Notes: generated from the sequence alone by a model not told the origin. A DNA stretch of 64,000 nucleotides from Hymenobacter sp. BT188 (GCF_014333585.1 NZ_JACSCW010000004.1:372001-436000), one strand, 5' to 3'; numbered from the stretch's first letter, positions 42,276-51,331 are shown. Made by a program: numbers and translations.

Positions 42276-44783
42276 TTAGTCTATGCCTCCTTCACTTGGG
42301 TCTTCCGGGCCTTGTTGCTGCTGGTCGCCACGGTCGCCGCGGCGGCGCCGTTCGGGCTGCTGAGCGCCGCCAAAGCGGTACGTGAAGCCCAAAAAGCCTA
42401 CCCGGGTTTCGCGCTTGAAACTGTTTTGCGATTCAAAGCCGGGCCCAAAAGAATCGAAGTTGAAGCGTAGCGTATTGAATATATCCGACACGCGCAACGT
42501 GATGCTCCCTTTGTCCTTTAGTACCGTGTATTTGCCGGCAAACTCAGTAAAGAAGAACTCGCCCCGCCGGCCCTGGGCCGTGACAGCCGCCGACCGATAG
42601 TTAGCCGATAACTGGAAATCGAGCTTCTTGGTGATCGTAAAGTTGTTGTTCAAACGACCGGTGTATGTGAAGTTGCGGTTGTCGATATCGGTGCCGGGTG
42701 CTGTGCCTTCGATGATGTTGCGGAACCCTGATAGGTTGGCGTTAAGCTTCCAGAAGGAGGCAACTGTAGTTGAGCCAACCAACTCAAGGCCGTAAGCCGT
42801 ACCGCGGGCCAGGTTTAGAATTGTTTGGTTGGTAGTGGGCGCCTGGAGTTGCTCATTGAAGCCCAACTGGCGAAAGCGCTGCACAGAATTGTTGGTCTGG
42901 CGATAGAAAGCGGTAGTTGTGAAGGAGTTGGACTGGCCAAAAAACTTCTGGAACCCTAGCTCATAGGAGTTGATGTATTCGGGCAGCAAAGCCGGATTGC
43001 CGCTGCGCGTATTCAGAGGCTCAGAGCGGTCAATGAAAGGGTTGAGCTGGTTAACACCCGGCCGGTTGAGGCGGCGTGAGTAGCTGAGCTGTAGGCGCTG
43101 GTCCTTAGACAGGTCGTAGGCCAGTACGGCGCTTGGAAAGAGGTTTAAGTAGCTGCGAGTGAATGTAGTATCCTGAATAGCGGCCGACTGGTTGCCTTCC
43201 GTGTTGGTCTGCTCCAGGCGTAGGCCACCTTGGTAACTCCATTTGCCGGTAGCGTTGGCGTACGTAGCGTAGCCGGCCTGAATATATTCCTCATACAGAA
43301 AGCGGTTGGAGAGTAAGTCGTTCTGCACCAGGGCATCGAAGAACTTGTAATCGGCATCAAACTTCCGCAGTACGCTTTTAAAACCAGCCTCCAGGCGGCC
43401 TTTCTCTCCGAAGGGATGCACATAGTCGAGTTGGGCTGAGGCTTGGTCGATGGCGTTGTCGAAACGCTGGCGCTGCTGCACGAAGGGCGAGTCGTCGTAG
43501 GGAATGCGGTTAGTGATGCTTTCGCTTTCGCTCCGAATGGGCGTGAATACGGCATTGGCAACCAATTCGCGGCGGGGCTGATCCTTCCACGTACGACGGT
43601 AGTCGAGTGCGTAGTCAGTTGAGCGGTTGAACTCACGCTCGGCGTTAGCCAGATTAAAGCTGCTGCCGGGGGGCAAAATTCCCCCATTCGGGGCCGACTG
43701 CCGGTTGGCCTGACTCTCAAATTCCTGCTGCCGGTTGAAACGCGGCTGCGCGCTCAGAGTAATTGTTTGATAATCTGTCAGGTTATAGTCTAAGCCAAAG
43801 CGGCCAGCGTGGGAAGTGCGGTAGTCGAGGCCTTGCTCGTTCTGGTCAAGGATGCGGGTTTGTTCTACCGCATCGGCGTTCAGGAAAGTAGATGTTTGGA
43901 AAGAGTTGCCGGAGCCAACGCGCCGATCGCGCCGAAAATCGTAGCTGCCGAATACGTTCAGCTTGCCTTTGCGCGCGTTCAAACTCAACGAACTGTTGTA
44001 TTTGTCTTTGGTTCCGGCTGTCACAGTCGCGATGCCGTTTACGCCGTCTTTGCGCTCCTTTTTCAGAATGATATTAATAACGCCGGCCGTGCCCTCCGCG
44101 TCGTAGCGGGAGGAAGGATTGGTCACGACTTCAATGCTTTGAATACTGCTGGCCGGAATCTGGTCGAGCACAGCCGAGCGGCCCCCGCCAGCGGCGCCCG
44201 TCGGCTTGCCATCCACAAAAATGGTCACGTTGCCCGAGCCGCGTAAGCTCACCGAGCCCGCCTGATCTACAGTTACCGATGGCACATTTTGGAGCACATC
44301 CACTGCCGAGCCGCCGGTGGTGGTCAGGTCTTTCGAGACATCAATTACTTTCTTGTCGAGGTTATCGGTCAGAATAGCGCGCTCCCCCTGCACTACCACT
44401 TCCTTGAGGCGGGTGGTGGTAGATGCCAAACGAACGGGACCCAGTGCCACCGTCGGGCTGCCCGCACTCAGCGTAACGGGGCGCCGCACGGGGCGGTAGC
44501 CCAGAATAGTGGCCCGCAAGGTATAGGTGCCAAACGCTACATTCTCAATAGCAAAAGTGCCGGTTTCGGTGGTCTGGGCACCCGAAATAAAGGTGGAATC
44601 CTGCGCCCGCAGCAGCACCACGTTGGCGAATGGAACGGGCTGCCCATTGCTTTGCTCTACCAAGGAGCCGGTTACCGTGCCCATCTGAGCTTGCGCTTGC
44701 CAGGCTATAGCCAGAGAAAGAAATAAGGCGAAAAAAAAGCGTAATCGAGCGTGAGCGCCCCTTTGTAGTAAATTCAAATACAT
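42276..44783 (-). CDS. CarboxypepD_reg outer-membrane beta-barrel receptor (TonB-dependent type)
   Basis: The 835-residue protein has a signal peptide (SLAIAWQAQAQ). Residues 35-115 form a CarboxypepD_reg-like domain (GSLVEQSNGQPVPFANVVLLRAQDS, YTLRATILGYRPVRRPV). Residues 115-230 form a plug-like domain (LVEVVVQGERAILTDNLDKKVIDVSKDL, DVLQNVPSVTVDQAGSVSLRGSGNVTIFVDGKP, IEVVTNPSSRYDAEG). A long beta-barrel ends NSFKRETRVGFLGFTYRFGG. It likely takes up or exports an oligosaccharide or metal complex across the outer membrane; the cargo is unknown. The ATG at 44783 is preferred to an upstream start. It is one of three related genes here. Confidence 0.82.
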   Translation of the reverse strand: MYLNLLQRGAHARLRFFFALFLSLAIAWQAQAQMGTVTGSLVEQSNGQPVPFANVVLLRAQDSTFISGAQTTETGTFAIENVAFGTYTLRATILGYRPVRRPVTLSAGSPTVALGPVRLASTTTRLKEVVVQGERAILTDNLDKKVIDVSKDLTTTGGSAVDVLQNVPSVTVDQAGSVSLRGSGNVTIFVDGKPTGAAGGGRSAVLDQIPASSIQSIEVVTNPSSRYDAEGTAGVINIILKKERKDGVNGIATVTAGTKDKYNSSLSLNARKGKLNVFGSYDFRRDRRVGSGNSFQTSTFLNADAVEQTRILDQNEQGLDYRTSHAGRFGLDYNLTDYQTITLSAQPRFNRQQEFESQANRQSAPNGGILPPGSSFNLANAEREFNRSTDYALDYRRTWKDQPRRELVANAVFTPIRSESESITNRIPYDDSPFVQQRQRFDNAIDQASAQLDYVHPFGEKGRLEAGFKSVLRKFDADYKFFDALVQNDLLSNRFLYEEYIQAGYATYANATGKWSYQGGLRLEQTNTEGNQSAAIQDTTFTRSYLNLFPSAVLAYDLSKDQRLQLSYSRRLNRPGVNQLNPFIDRSEPLNTRSGNPALLPEYINSYELGFQKFFGQSNSFTTTAFYRQTNNSVQRFRQLGFNEQLQAPTTNQTILNLARGTAYGLELVGSTTVASFWKLNANLSGFRNIIEGTAPGTDIDNRNFTYTGRLNNNFTITKKLDFQLSANYRSAAVTAQGRRGEFFFTEFAGKYTVLKDKGSITLRVSDIFNTLRFNFDSFGPGFESQNSFKRETRVGFLGFTYRFGGAQQPERRRRGDRGDQQQQGPEDPSEGGID

Positions 44784-44841
44784 GAGACTCAATAACAACC
44801 AAACAAAATCAATCAGCCAGAAGCCTACAGTTACCTAACGT

Positions 44842-44876
44842 AAAACCCGCTGCTTCAGCCGAACCGGAGCAGCGGG
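44842..44876 (-). terminator. Intrinsic terminator after the DUF2459 gene
   Basis: CCCGCTGCT (44846-44854) pairs exactly with AGCAGCGGG (44868-44876). On the minus strand the helix is followed by TTTT. It lies downstream of the gene ending at 44924. Confidence 0.7.
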
Positions 44877-44923
44877 AATCGAGCAAAGAACCGCTTTAGG
44901 TCTAATAGGTTGCAGCCCGACAG

Positions 44924-45616
44924 TCAATCTGTTGGAAGTTGTCTGGGGGGCTTTTTGGCTGCCTGCCGAGCTTGATACAGTACAGAGGCAGCAAAAGGAG
45001 CCTTCAAGGCAGCCCGCAGGCCGCTGGTGCGCAAGCACCGGTTTGTCCAGTCGTTGCAGGTACGCAGGAGGTGATACTTGCCTTTGGCCCTCACAAAAAA
45101 ATCGTCGGGAGTATAGCCAGTTGCGTTCGTCAGCATCGGGCGGCCTACTGAATCGGTTTGCCATGATTGCTCCACGAAGGTGCTTAGCTGGCGGTACTGC
45201 GCTTCGGAAATAAGTAGTGAAGCTACTCGCTTGCCGGGCTGGGGGGCATTTTTATAAAAATCGATGTGTAAAAGCGTGGGCGATGGGAAAGCGGCTCGCA
45301 ACGTAGCGCCGAGCCCCGGAAATTGCCCCCCATACGAGCCCAGATAGAAAGCTTCGTTTCCCCAGCCAAATCCAACATACTCATACCGCCCAAACTTGCT
45401 GACCACCGTCGAATCATTCAGCTTTTGGAGCCAATAGGTAGCAGTGCGGGGTTCGCGCACGGGAAATACCAGGTCGGAGTGAACACCATTGGACACCACA
45501 AAAACCTGAATGCCATCGGACGTTTGCCGGAAATCGCTGTTTGTGGGCACCAGCGTACCCGTCAGCAGCAGTAAAATGAAGGCGACAAATGCAGCCATGA
45601 GCCAGCGTAAGAGCAT
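44924..45616 (-). CDS. DUF2459 / TIGR02117 family protein
   Basis: The 230-residue protein has an N-terminal hydrophobic anchor (MLLRWLMAAFVAFILLLL). IQVFVVSNGVHSDLVFPV near residue 45 is the typical start of the TIGR02117/DUF2459 family, with GWGNEAFY and the Cys/Asn-containing TCNDWTNRCLRTSGL near the C-terminus. The family's function is not established; a papain-like active site has been proposed elsewhere. The ATG at 45616 is preferred to an upstream TTG at 45652. Three copies of the iterated CTGGGGGGC motif lie inside this gene. Confidence 0.75.
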   Translation of the reverse strand: MLLRWLMAAFVAFILLLLTGTLVPTNSDFRQTSDGIQVFVVSNGVHSDLVFPVREPRTATYWLQKLNDSTVVSKFGRYEYVGFGWGNEAFYLGSYGGQFPGLGATLRAAFPSPTLLHIDFYKNAPQPGKRVASLLISEAQYRQLSTFVEQSWQTDSVGRPMLTNATGYTPDDFFVRAKGKYHLLRTCNDWTNRCLRTSGLRAALKAPFAASVLYQARQAAKKPPRQLPTD

Positions 45617-45776
45617 AAAGGCCCAAGTAGTGGCTTTTTTAAATAGCGCCAACTCCCGGATTGTATTTCGTACTGAAAAGGCGGCTGGGGGGCTTTTATG
45701 CAGCCGCCCGGCTTACTGCTCTGGCCGGAGAGCAACAAGTCGGGCGGATAGAAGAGCACTAAAAGGCAGTGGTCGG

Positions 45777-46238
45777 CTAGCGAACTGTTAAGGTGCTGGC
45801 TGTCAGCGTACGGCTGGCAGAAGCTACCTTAGCCTGACGGATGATTGGAGCATCTTTTTTAGAGGGCCGCACAGCCAGACCGCGCATCAGCGGCTGCATT
45901 TCAACCGAGCCGAGTGCAACTCTGCCCTGCAACATGCTAAGCGATACAACGGGCTTCAACGACTTGTAACCCAGTACGGTAGTGCGCACCGTGTAGTCTC
46001 CCAGTGGTATATTATTGAACTTGAAAGTGCCTTCAGCATTGGTGGCCACGCTGCGTACGAAGGAGTGATCATCGGCGCGGAGCAGCACTACGTTGGCAAA
46101 AGGAATTGGCTCCTGGGTTTCGCCATCGAGAAGCTGACCGGTAAGACGGCCGTTCTCGGGGCCGGAAGCAACTAGTTGAAGGCTACCTAAAACGAAGATA
46201 AGAGCAGCAAGGAAGCGGTTGATGACAGAGGATTTCAT
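45777..46238 (-). CDS. Barrel-less CarboxypepD_reg-like protein
   Basis: The 153-residue protein has a signal peptide (LGSLQLVASG) and a single domain starting GRLTGQLLDGETQEPIPFANVVLLRADD. This matches the N-terminal carboxypeptidase-regulatory domain of the neighbouring outer-membrane receptors almost word for word, but there is no plug or barrel behind it. It could be a free-standing companion, a decoy, or a truncated receptor. The ATG at 46238 is preferred. It shares its promoter, operator and leader hairpin with the receptor at 46882-49353 (see findings). Confidence 0.75.
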   Translation of the reverse strand: MKSSVINRFLAALIFVLGSLQLVASGPENGRLTGQLLDGETQEPIPFANVVLLRADDHSFVRSVATNAEGTFKFNNIPLGDYTVRTTVLGYKSLKPVVSLSMLQGRVALGSVEMQPLMRGLAVRPSKKDAPIIRQAKVASASRTLTASTLTVR

Positions 46239-46276
46239 GGCGATTTGAAAGTTTAGAAAGGAGAGGAAAAGGAGCC

Positions 46277-46325
46277 ACCTGGGCACAGGGGAACAGCCGC
46301 GGTTCTGTTCGGGAGTGAGGCAGGT
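46277..46325 (-). promoter_or_regulatory. Leader hairpin with conserved octaloop (first copy)
   Basis: ACCTG (46277-46281) pairs with CAGGT (46321-46325). Inside, GAACAG (46291-46296) pairs with CTGTTC (46305-46310) around an 8-nt loop, CCGCGGTT on the plus strand. The loop lies about 60 nt before the start codon at 46238. The wider interval 46326-46881 holds no gene I can support beyond the elements listed. Confidence 0.55.
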
Positions 46326-46488
46326 AACTAGAAAAAGACGATTAGCGAGCCCAGATGGTCGGGCGCCGGGGGCGCGAACCTAGTGGGGCGGGAGGCTTCA
46401 ACCCGTCAGGCTGGAAGCGGCTCCGGTGGGTGGCTTGATCGGGGTGCTGGTTGAAAGAAGCACTACCACGAACCGGAAGAGAACACTA

Positions 46489-46496
46489 TAAAGATA
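46489..46496 (-). promoter_or_regulatory. -7 box TATCTTTA (first copy)
   Basis: TATCTTTA on the minus strand is one mismatch from TAnnTTTG. It lies exactly 7 nt downstream of the GTAC-N13-GTAC element and implies a leader of about 250 nt before 46238. Confidence 0.55.
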
Positions 46497-46503
46497 AGTG
46501 ACA

Positions 46504-46524
46504 GTACTATGTAAAGCAAGGTAC
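46504..46524 (-). promoter_or_regulatory. Putative operator GTAC-N13-GTAC (first copy)
   Basis: The 21-bp element begins GTACTATGTAAAG and ends CAAGGTAC. It is a dyad with TG/CA inside the GTAC arms and is nearly identical to the copy at 49660. It covers the expected -33 region. Confidence 0.6.
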
Positions 46525-46881
46525 TTGTTAAAATTTTTTTTAAGGTTGAGAAATAGCGGGCTGGGGAAAAAAGGAGAGGCTGAAGGAGGGTGCGTAAGAG
46601 TTCGGATTCATCTTCGAATTGCTTTCAGGGGTATAGATGCAGAAGCAATTGTGAGGGCTGCCTGACACCTGAAATATTTTTTTAAATGTGTTGAATGATG
46701 CGTTTGAAGGTTTGAAACGCTGTTTTTTGGGACGAAATTTTTGACGAACTACTGAATCTGTTTCGGGCCACCAAGTAAAACTCATTGCATCGTCTCAAAG
46801 ATTTGCTCAGTTATTTAAGCATCAAAGACCATGTACAAGTGACACCCGATGACCCGGAATAGCTGCAAGGCTATCGTAAGG

Positions 46882-49353
46882 CTAGCCGCCGAAACCACCG
46901 CCGCCCTGCGGTGCGGCTTCTATTTTCTTGGGGGGCTTATTGGAGCCGAAATACCAGGAGAAGCCTACATATCCAACCTGCGTTTCCCACTTGTTATTGT
47001 AAGTGGCCTCGAAATTTTCTGAGTAGGCCGTGATGCGCTGACGTTGGGTGTTGAATACGTCGCTGAGGCGGAGCGTGAGGGCCGCCCGATCTTGGAACAG
47101 GCGGTGGCGCAAGGCCAGATCCACGGACCCAACGGGCGCTAAGCGGCCCTGAGGCGTGAGCACAGCTGCCCGGTAGTTGCCCGTGAGCTGCACATCCAGC
47201 TTGGGCGTAGGCATGAAGGTATTAAGCAGACGCAAGGTGCCCGTAAGGTTGCGCCGGCTGGCTTCGGTGCCAGTAGCGGCCGTGATGCTATTGCGAAATA
47301 ACGACCCGTTAGCGGTCAGCTTCCACCACTTTGCTAGGGGCTGATTAATTGACATTTCGGCTCCCAGACTGGTGCTTTGCCCGAAGTTCTGGAAGTATTC
47401 TGCCGTGATAACGCCGGGTGTATTCAGCAGGCGAGTGGCGGTAGTATCTATCCGGCGGAAGCGCTGAATGGCATTGTTGGTTTGGCGGTAAAAAAGGGTG
47501 GAAGTGACGGTGGCGTCGCCCATCGTTATCTGGTGGCCCAGCTCAAAGGAGTTGATATACTCGGGCCGCAGGCTGGGGTCGCCGATGCGGTAGTTGCGCT
47601 GGTCCATGTAGATGGGCAGAGGCAGCTGCTGCATAAAGCCCGGACGGTTGAGGCGGCGGGAGTAGCTGGCTTGCAGGCGCTGATCGTGCTTACTGATGGT
47701 GCGGGCCACGGTGGCGGAAGGGAATACATTCAGGTAATCGAGCTCAAAGCTGCCCCGGCCGCCGCGCACTTCCCCCTGCGTATTGGTGTATTCGGCCCGC
47801 AAACCGCCCTGGTAGCTCCAGTTGCCTACCGCGTGCTGACCGGTGATGTAGCCTGCCTGCACAAAGTCCTTGACGTCATAAGCGAAGGAGCGGTCGGCGT
47901 CGCGGGAATAAATAGGCTGGTCGGCGACCGTCTGTACTAAAAAGTCATCCGTGCCTTCATTCGTTTCCCACTCCGTTTTCAGGCCCGCATCCAGACGGCT
48001 TTTCTCGCCCAGTGGATGCGCATAGTCAACTTGGCCATTAAGCGCGTGAATACGAACCCGAAAATCCTGCTTCCAGCCCAACTGAGCTACTTCATCATTG
48101 GTAAACTGCTGGCCCACTATTACATCGGCCCACAGGCGGGTGTAGCCCGTGCTGGCCGTTAGCTCCCGGCCTTTTTGCTCAGCCCAGGTGCGCTTGTAGT
48201 CCGCCGATACATCGGCTGTCTTTACATCCTCCGTCACCACCGAGCGCGTTTGCTGGAGTATAGGATCTTGGTCGCCGGTGCGGAGAAGGGCGGTTTGATT
48301 CATCACATTCGGGTCGGCCCGATTAAAGTTGGGCTGTACCGTCAGGGAGATACTTTGCTCGGGTGAAATTGTGTAATCGAGGCCCAGACGCCCGCCGTGG
48401 TTGCGGCTGTGGCGCAGACCCGTTGCCTGCTGATCGGTGGTGCGCAATACGCCTTCCACAGTTGCCAACTGCTGCATCGTATTGCGGCTGCGGTAGTGGT
48501 CGTCACGGCCATCATAAGAGCCGAATACATTGAGTTTGCCGGTCCGACGGTTAAAGCTCAACGACGTATTGTACTTGTCGCGGGTGCCCACGTTGGCCAC
48601 TGCCGAGCCATTCCAGCCGTCCTTTTTCTGCTTTTTGAGAATGATGTTGATGATCCCGCCAGCGCCGGCCGCATCGTAGCGGGCCGAGGGATTGGTCACG
48701 ACTTCAATGCTTTGAATACTGCTGGCCGGAATCTGCTCCAGGCGCGTACCCGTGCCGCCAGAGGCCGCACCAGAGTTTTTGCCGTCAATCAGCACCGTGA
48801 TATTGCTGGTGCCGCGCATGCTCACGGTGCCGTTCTGGTCCACCGACACGGAAGGCACGTTTTGGAGCACATTTACGGCCGTGCCGCCTACGCTGCTCAA
48901 GTCCTTCTCTACGTTAATGACCTTCTTATCAAGGTTATCAACTACGGTGGCCCGCTCGCCCTGCACCGTTACGCCGGCCAGCTGAGTGGCCGTGGGGGGC
49001 AATTTTAAGGAGCCAAGCTTTACTTCGGGCGTTGCTTCTGTAATAGAAACCAAGCGCCGGCCCGCTTGGTAGCCTATCACGGTAGCGCGGAGCATGTATT
49101 TTCCCTGTGCCACAGGGGCTACTTCAAACGAGCCGTTTTCACCCGTTTGAGCGCCCGCCACGAAGCTTGAGTCTTGGGCCCGCAGTAGCACAACGTTGGC
49201 AAACGGCAGCGCCTGTCCATTGCTGGCGTCGAGCAAAACGCCCGAAACAGCACCCTGGGGGGCTTTTTGCTGGCCCCGTAATACGTTTGGTAAGAGCACA
49301 AGAAGGAGCCCCAGGCACCGCAGCGCCCAGCGAAGAGTAGAAGAGGAGTTCAT
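46882..49353 (-). CDS. CarboxypepD_reg outer-membrane beta-barrel receptor (paralogue)
   Basis: The 823-residue protein has the same architecture as the receptor at 42276: a signal peptide, a CarboxypepD_reg domain (GVLLDASNGQALPFANVVLLRAQDS), a plug-like region (VTVQGERATVVDNLDKKVINVEKDLS, VLQNVPSVSVDQNGTVSMRGTSNITVLIDGKN), and a barrel. It ends with a glycine-rich tail, GGGGFGG. Sequence identity to the other receptor is high in the plug and drops in the barrel, so the cargo may differ. It is preceded by the conserved leader hairpin, -7 box and operator. Confidence 0.82.
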   Translation of the reverse strand: MNSSSTLRWALRCLGLLLVLLPNVLRGQQKAPQGAVSGVLLDASNGQALPFANVVLLRAQDSSFVAGAQTGENGSFEVAPVAQGKYMLRATVIGYQAGRRLVSITEATPEVKLGSLKLPPTATQLAGVTVQGERATVVDNLDKKVINVEKDLSSVGGTAVNVLQNVPSVSVDQNGTVSMRGTSNITVLIDGKNSGAASGGTGTRLEQIPASSIQSIEVVTNPSARYDAAGAGGIINIILKKQKKDGWNGSAVANVGTRDKYNTSLSFNRRTGKLNVFGSYDGRDDHYRSRNTMQQLATVEGVLRTTDQQATGLRHSRNHGGRLGLDYTISPEQSISLTVQPNFNRADPNVMNQTALLRTGDQDPILQQTRSVVTEDVKTADVSADYKRTWAEQKGRELTASTGYTRLWADVIVGQQFTNDEVAQLGWKQDFRVRIHALNGQVDYAHPLGEKSRLDAGLKTEWETNEGTDDFLVQTVADQPIYSRDADRSFAYDVKDFVQAGYITGQHAVGNWSYQGGLRAEYTNTQGEVRGGRGSFELDYLNVFPSATVARTISKHDQRLQASYSRRLNRPGFMQQLPLPIYMDQRNYRIGDPSLRPEYINSFELGHQITMGDATVTSTLFYRQTNNAIQRFRRIDTTATRLLNTPGVITAEYFQNFGQSTSLGAEMSINQPLAKWWKLTANGSLFRNSITAATGTEASRRNLTGTLRLLNTFMPTPKLDVQLTGNYRAAVLTPQGRLAPVGSVDLALRHRLFQDRAALTLRLSDVFNTQRQRITAYSENFEATYNNKWETQVGYVGFSWYFGSNKPPKKIEAAPQGGGGFGG

Positions 49354-49384
49354 AAAAGAAGGAGAGAGGAGTGGAAAAATTTGG

Positions 49385-49435
49385 GCAATAGGATGTTCTC
49401 CCAGACGGCCGCGGTTCCGCTGGTTGCCCTATTGC
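49385..49435 (-). promoter_or_regulatory. Leader hairpin with conserved octaloop (second copy)
   Basis: GCAATAGG (49385-49392) pairs with CCTATTGC (49428-49435). Inside, CCAG-A-CGG pairs with CCG-CTGG around the same 8-nt loop CCGCGGTT (49409-49416). The loop is about 60 nt before the ATG at 49353, as in the first copy. Confidence 0.55.
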
Positions 49436-49644
49436 AGGCATTCACTCGATAAATAAAAGGTTGGGACGGGTGCTGGTAGTGTACCTCAATGCGAGAATTT
49501 GCCTCACGTCGTAGGTAGTACTAAGTGCCCTTTAGCAGGGCCCGTTTATGTGGTATGTACCCGTTATTGTTCCTTGGCTTCCGCCGATCAGGAAGCCCCG
49601 GTTGGGCTTGGTGGAGCGGCAGGTAGTAATTCTAATTGATGGAA

Positions 49645-49652
49645 CAAATATA
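49645..49652 (-). promoter_or_regulatory. -7 box TATATTTG (second copy)
   Basis: TATATTTG on the minus strand fits TAnnTTTG exactly. It lies 7 nt after the GTAC-N13-GTAC element, the same spacing as in the first copy. A TTG inside the element sits 20 nt upstream of the box, as a -33 element would. Confidence 0.65.
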
Positions 49653-49659
49653 TCAGAAG

Positions 49660-49680
49660 GTACTATGTGAAGCAAGGTAC
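49660..49680 (-). promoter_or_regulatory. Putative operator GTAC-N13-GTAC (second copy)
   Basis: The 21-bp element begins GTACTATGTGAAG and ends CAAGGTAC. It differs from the first copy at one base only. The dyad suggests a dimeric regulator that would block the -33 region. Confidence 0.65.
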
Positions 49681-49751
49681 TATGATAAATAATTTGGTTA
49701 TTCGGTAAGATTGGAGTCAGTGGCTACCTCTTTGCTGAGCTCTTGTGAAGT

Positions 49752-49788
49752 AAAAAAGCCCCCCAGAACTTATCTGGGGGGCTTTTTT
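49752..49788 (-). terminator. Intrinsic terminator with GCCCCCC arms
   Basis: AAAAAAGCCCCCCAGA pairs with TCTGGGGGGCTTTTTT. It lies downstream of the MORN-repeat gene (minus, stop at 49811). Confidence 0.9.
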
Positions 49789-49810
49789 GAGGTTGAATTG
49801 TAAACTGATG

Positions 49811-51208
49811 CTACTTGCCAGCTGTTACCTCTTCGCCGTTTCGGAAGGTTTTTTTCTGCGTTACTGCCTTGCCATCGGGTCCGAAGTAAGTCCAGACTCC
49901 CGTTTCCTTATTGTTGCGGAATGCGCCTGTCACCTCTGGCGTACCATCTTCCCGCAGCTGGCGGTAAGCACCAACTTTTAATCCCTTCACGTAAGTCGTT
50001 TCGGATTTTAGCTTTCCCAAAGCATAAAATTCCTGTCCTATACCAGTGGGGCGGCCGTTTTCGTATAGCAGCTTGGTTTTTATTGTGCCGGTAGGGTAGT
50101 AGGTCAGCTTCTCACCGGCCAGCCGGCCGTTTACATAGGTCTCCTGGGTTTGCACCTGTTTACCATCGGGGTAAAATGTGCGCCACGTACCAGCAGGTAC
50201 ATTATTTTTATACTGCTGCTCCAGCTTCACCCCGCCCGACTCATAGTAGGCGGTTACCTTCCGGTCGCGGGCCTGGTTGCTGTAGTCAGTTTGCTTCTCC
50301 AGCTTCCCTGACTCATAGAAATCCTGATTCTGGCCAGTCAAAACGCCAGCGCGATAATTCATCTTGCTCTTTACGGCGCCACTCTCATAGTAAGCCTTTG
50401 CCGGGCCATCCAGGTTAGCCGTGCCAGCCCCGGGAGCAGCCCCTTTAGTCAGGTCATCGCCGAGGGGATTCGTTACGCGCCGGGTTTGCAGAGCCGCTGC
50501 CACATAGTTGCCTTCCGTGCGCAGCTTACCCGAGCGGTAGTAGCTTTTCTGCGTGCCCTTGCCTGCCTTGTCAATAACTACTTCGCTTTCCAGCTGGCCG
50601 TTGTCGAAGTAGGTTTTGTAGGGGCCCGCCAACAGACCATTGTTATACGTTGACTCGCTTTGCAGCTGACCGTTAGGATGGTACGTTTTCATGGGGCCAT
50701 TGGCCTGGCCGTTCTTATACGTGGTTTCCACCTTGGGCTTACCCGATGGGTACAACTCCCGCACGGCACCCACCGGCTGCCCATTTACCAGCGATGTTTC
50801 CAGCTTAATGGCTCCGCTTGGGTGGTAGGTTTTGAGCGTGCCATCGGGCTGGTCATTGGCGTAGGTGCCTTCCTGGGCTAGTTTGCCGGAAGCATAATAC
50901 GTTTTGAAAGGACCCTGCCGCAATCCCTGCTTGAAGGTTACCTCCATCCGCCGCTGCCCGTTTTCGAAAAACTCCACGTAAGCGCTATCCCGCTTGCCGC
51001 CGGCATAGCTGGTCTGGGCTTCAACTTTGCCTGAGCGGTAAAAACGCTTGTAAGGCCCTTCCATGATGGTATCGGCTGGGCTCACCAAAGCGGAGTAGAC
51101 TTCGCGCACCACCCTATTGGTTGAGTCGCGGTAGCTCACCAGGCGGCGCAGCTTCTGGGCCTGAGCCGTGGTAGAAAGCAGCAGTAATAGGAAAATAACT
51201 CGTTTCAT
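49811..51208 (-). CDS. MORN-repeat (YwqK-type) exported protein
   Basis: The 465-residue protein has a signal peptide (LLLLSTTAQAQ). Many repeated units of about 22-24 residues follow, of the form GPFKTYYASGKLAQEGTY, GAIKLETSLVNGQPVGAVRE and GQLQSESTYNNGLLAGPYKTY, typical of MORN_2/YwqK repeats. The repeats run from about residue 50 to the C-terminus. In this phylum such proteins are exported or periplasmic and of uncertain role. The 'antitoxin' label often attached to YwqK is not supported here, since no toxin gene is adjacent. The ATG at 51208 is preferred to the M at 51244. Confidence 0.8.
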   Translation of the reverse strand: MKRVIFLLLLLSTTAQAQKLRRLVSYRDSTNRVVREVYSALVSPADTIMEGPYKRFYRSGKVEAQTSYAGGKRDSAYVEFFENGQRRMEVTFKQGLRQGPFKTYYASGKLAQEGTYANDQPDGTLKTYHPSGAIKLETSLVNGQPVGAVRELYPSGKPKVETTYKNGQANGPMKTYHPNGQLQSESTYNNGLLAGPYKTYFDNGQLESEVVIDKAGKGTQKSYYRSGKLRTEGNYVAAALQTRRVTNPLGDDLTKGAAPGAGTANLDGPAKAYYESGAVKSKMNYRAGVLTGQNQDFYESGKLEKQTDYSNQARDRKVTAYYESGGVKLEQQYKNNVPAGTWRTFYPDGKQVQTQETYVNGRLAGEKLTYYPTGTIKTKLLYENGRPTGIGQEFYALGKLKSETTYVKGLKVGAYRQLREDGTPEVTGAFRNNKETGVWTYFGPDGKAVTQKKTFRNGEEVTAGK

Positions 51209-51295
51209 AGACGCAAGAACGCAGGAAAAAGCGGCAAAGTGCATTCGCAGGCCTTGTGGCCCTATTAAGTCGAATTGAGGCGGAATTAGTGCATC

Positions 51296-51331
51296 AAAAA
51301 AGCCCTCCAGAATGTGTCTGGGGGGCTTTTT
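51296..51331 (-). terminator. Intrinsic terminator after the thiolase gene
   Basis: AAAAAAGCCCTCCAGA pairs with TCTGGGGGGCTTTTT with one T-G mismatch. It follows the minus-strand thiolase stop at 51348. Confidence 0.85.

Noticed and set aside
46540..46785. 81-codon minus-strand open frame upstream of the barrel-less gene
   Set aside because: Composition is unlike the neighbours, there is no recognisable domain, and the interval is explained by promoter, operator and leader DNA.
48397..49008. 203-codon plus-strand frame opposite the receptor at 46882
   Set aside because: A shadow of the receptor's plug region; a similar shadow occurs opposite the paralogue at 43809-44246.
49811..51208. YwqK-type repeats considered as the antitoxin of a toxin-antitoxin pair
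   Set aside because: There is no toxin-like partner gene; the protein carries a signal peptide and many MORN repeats.
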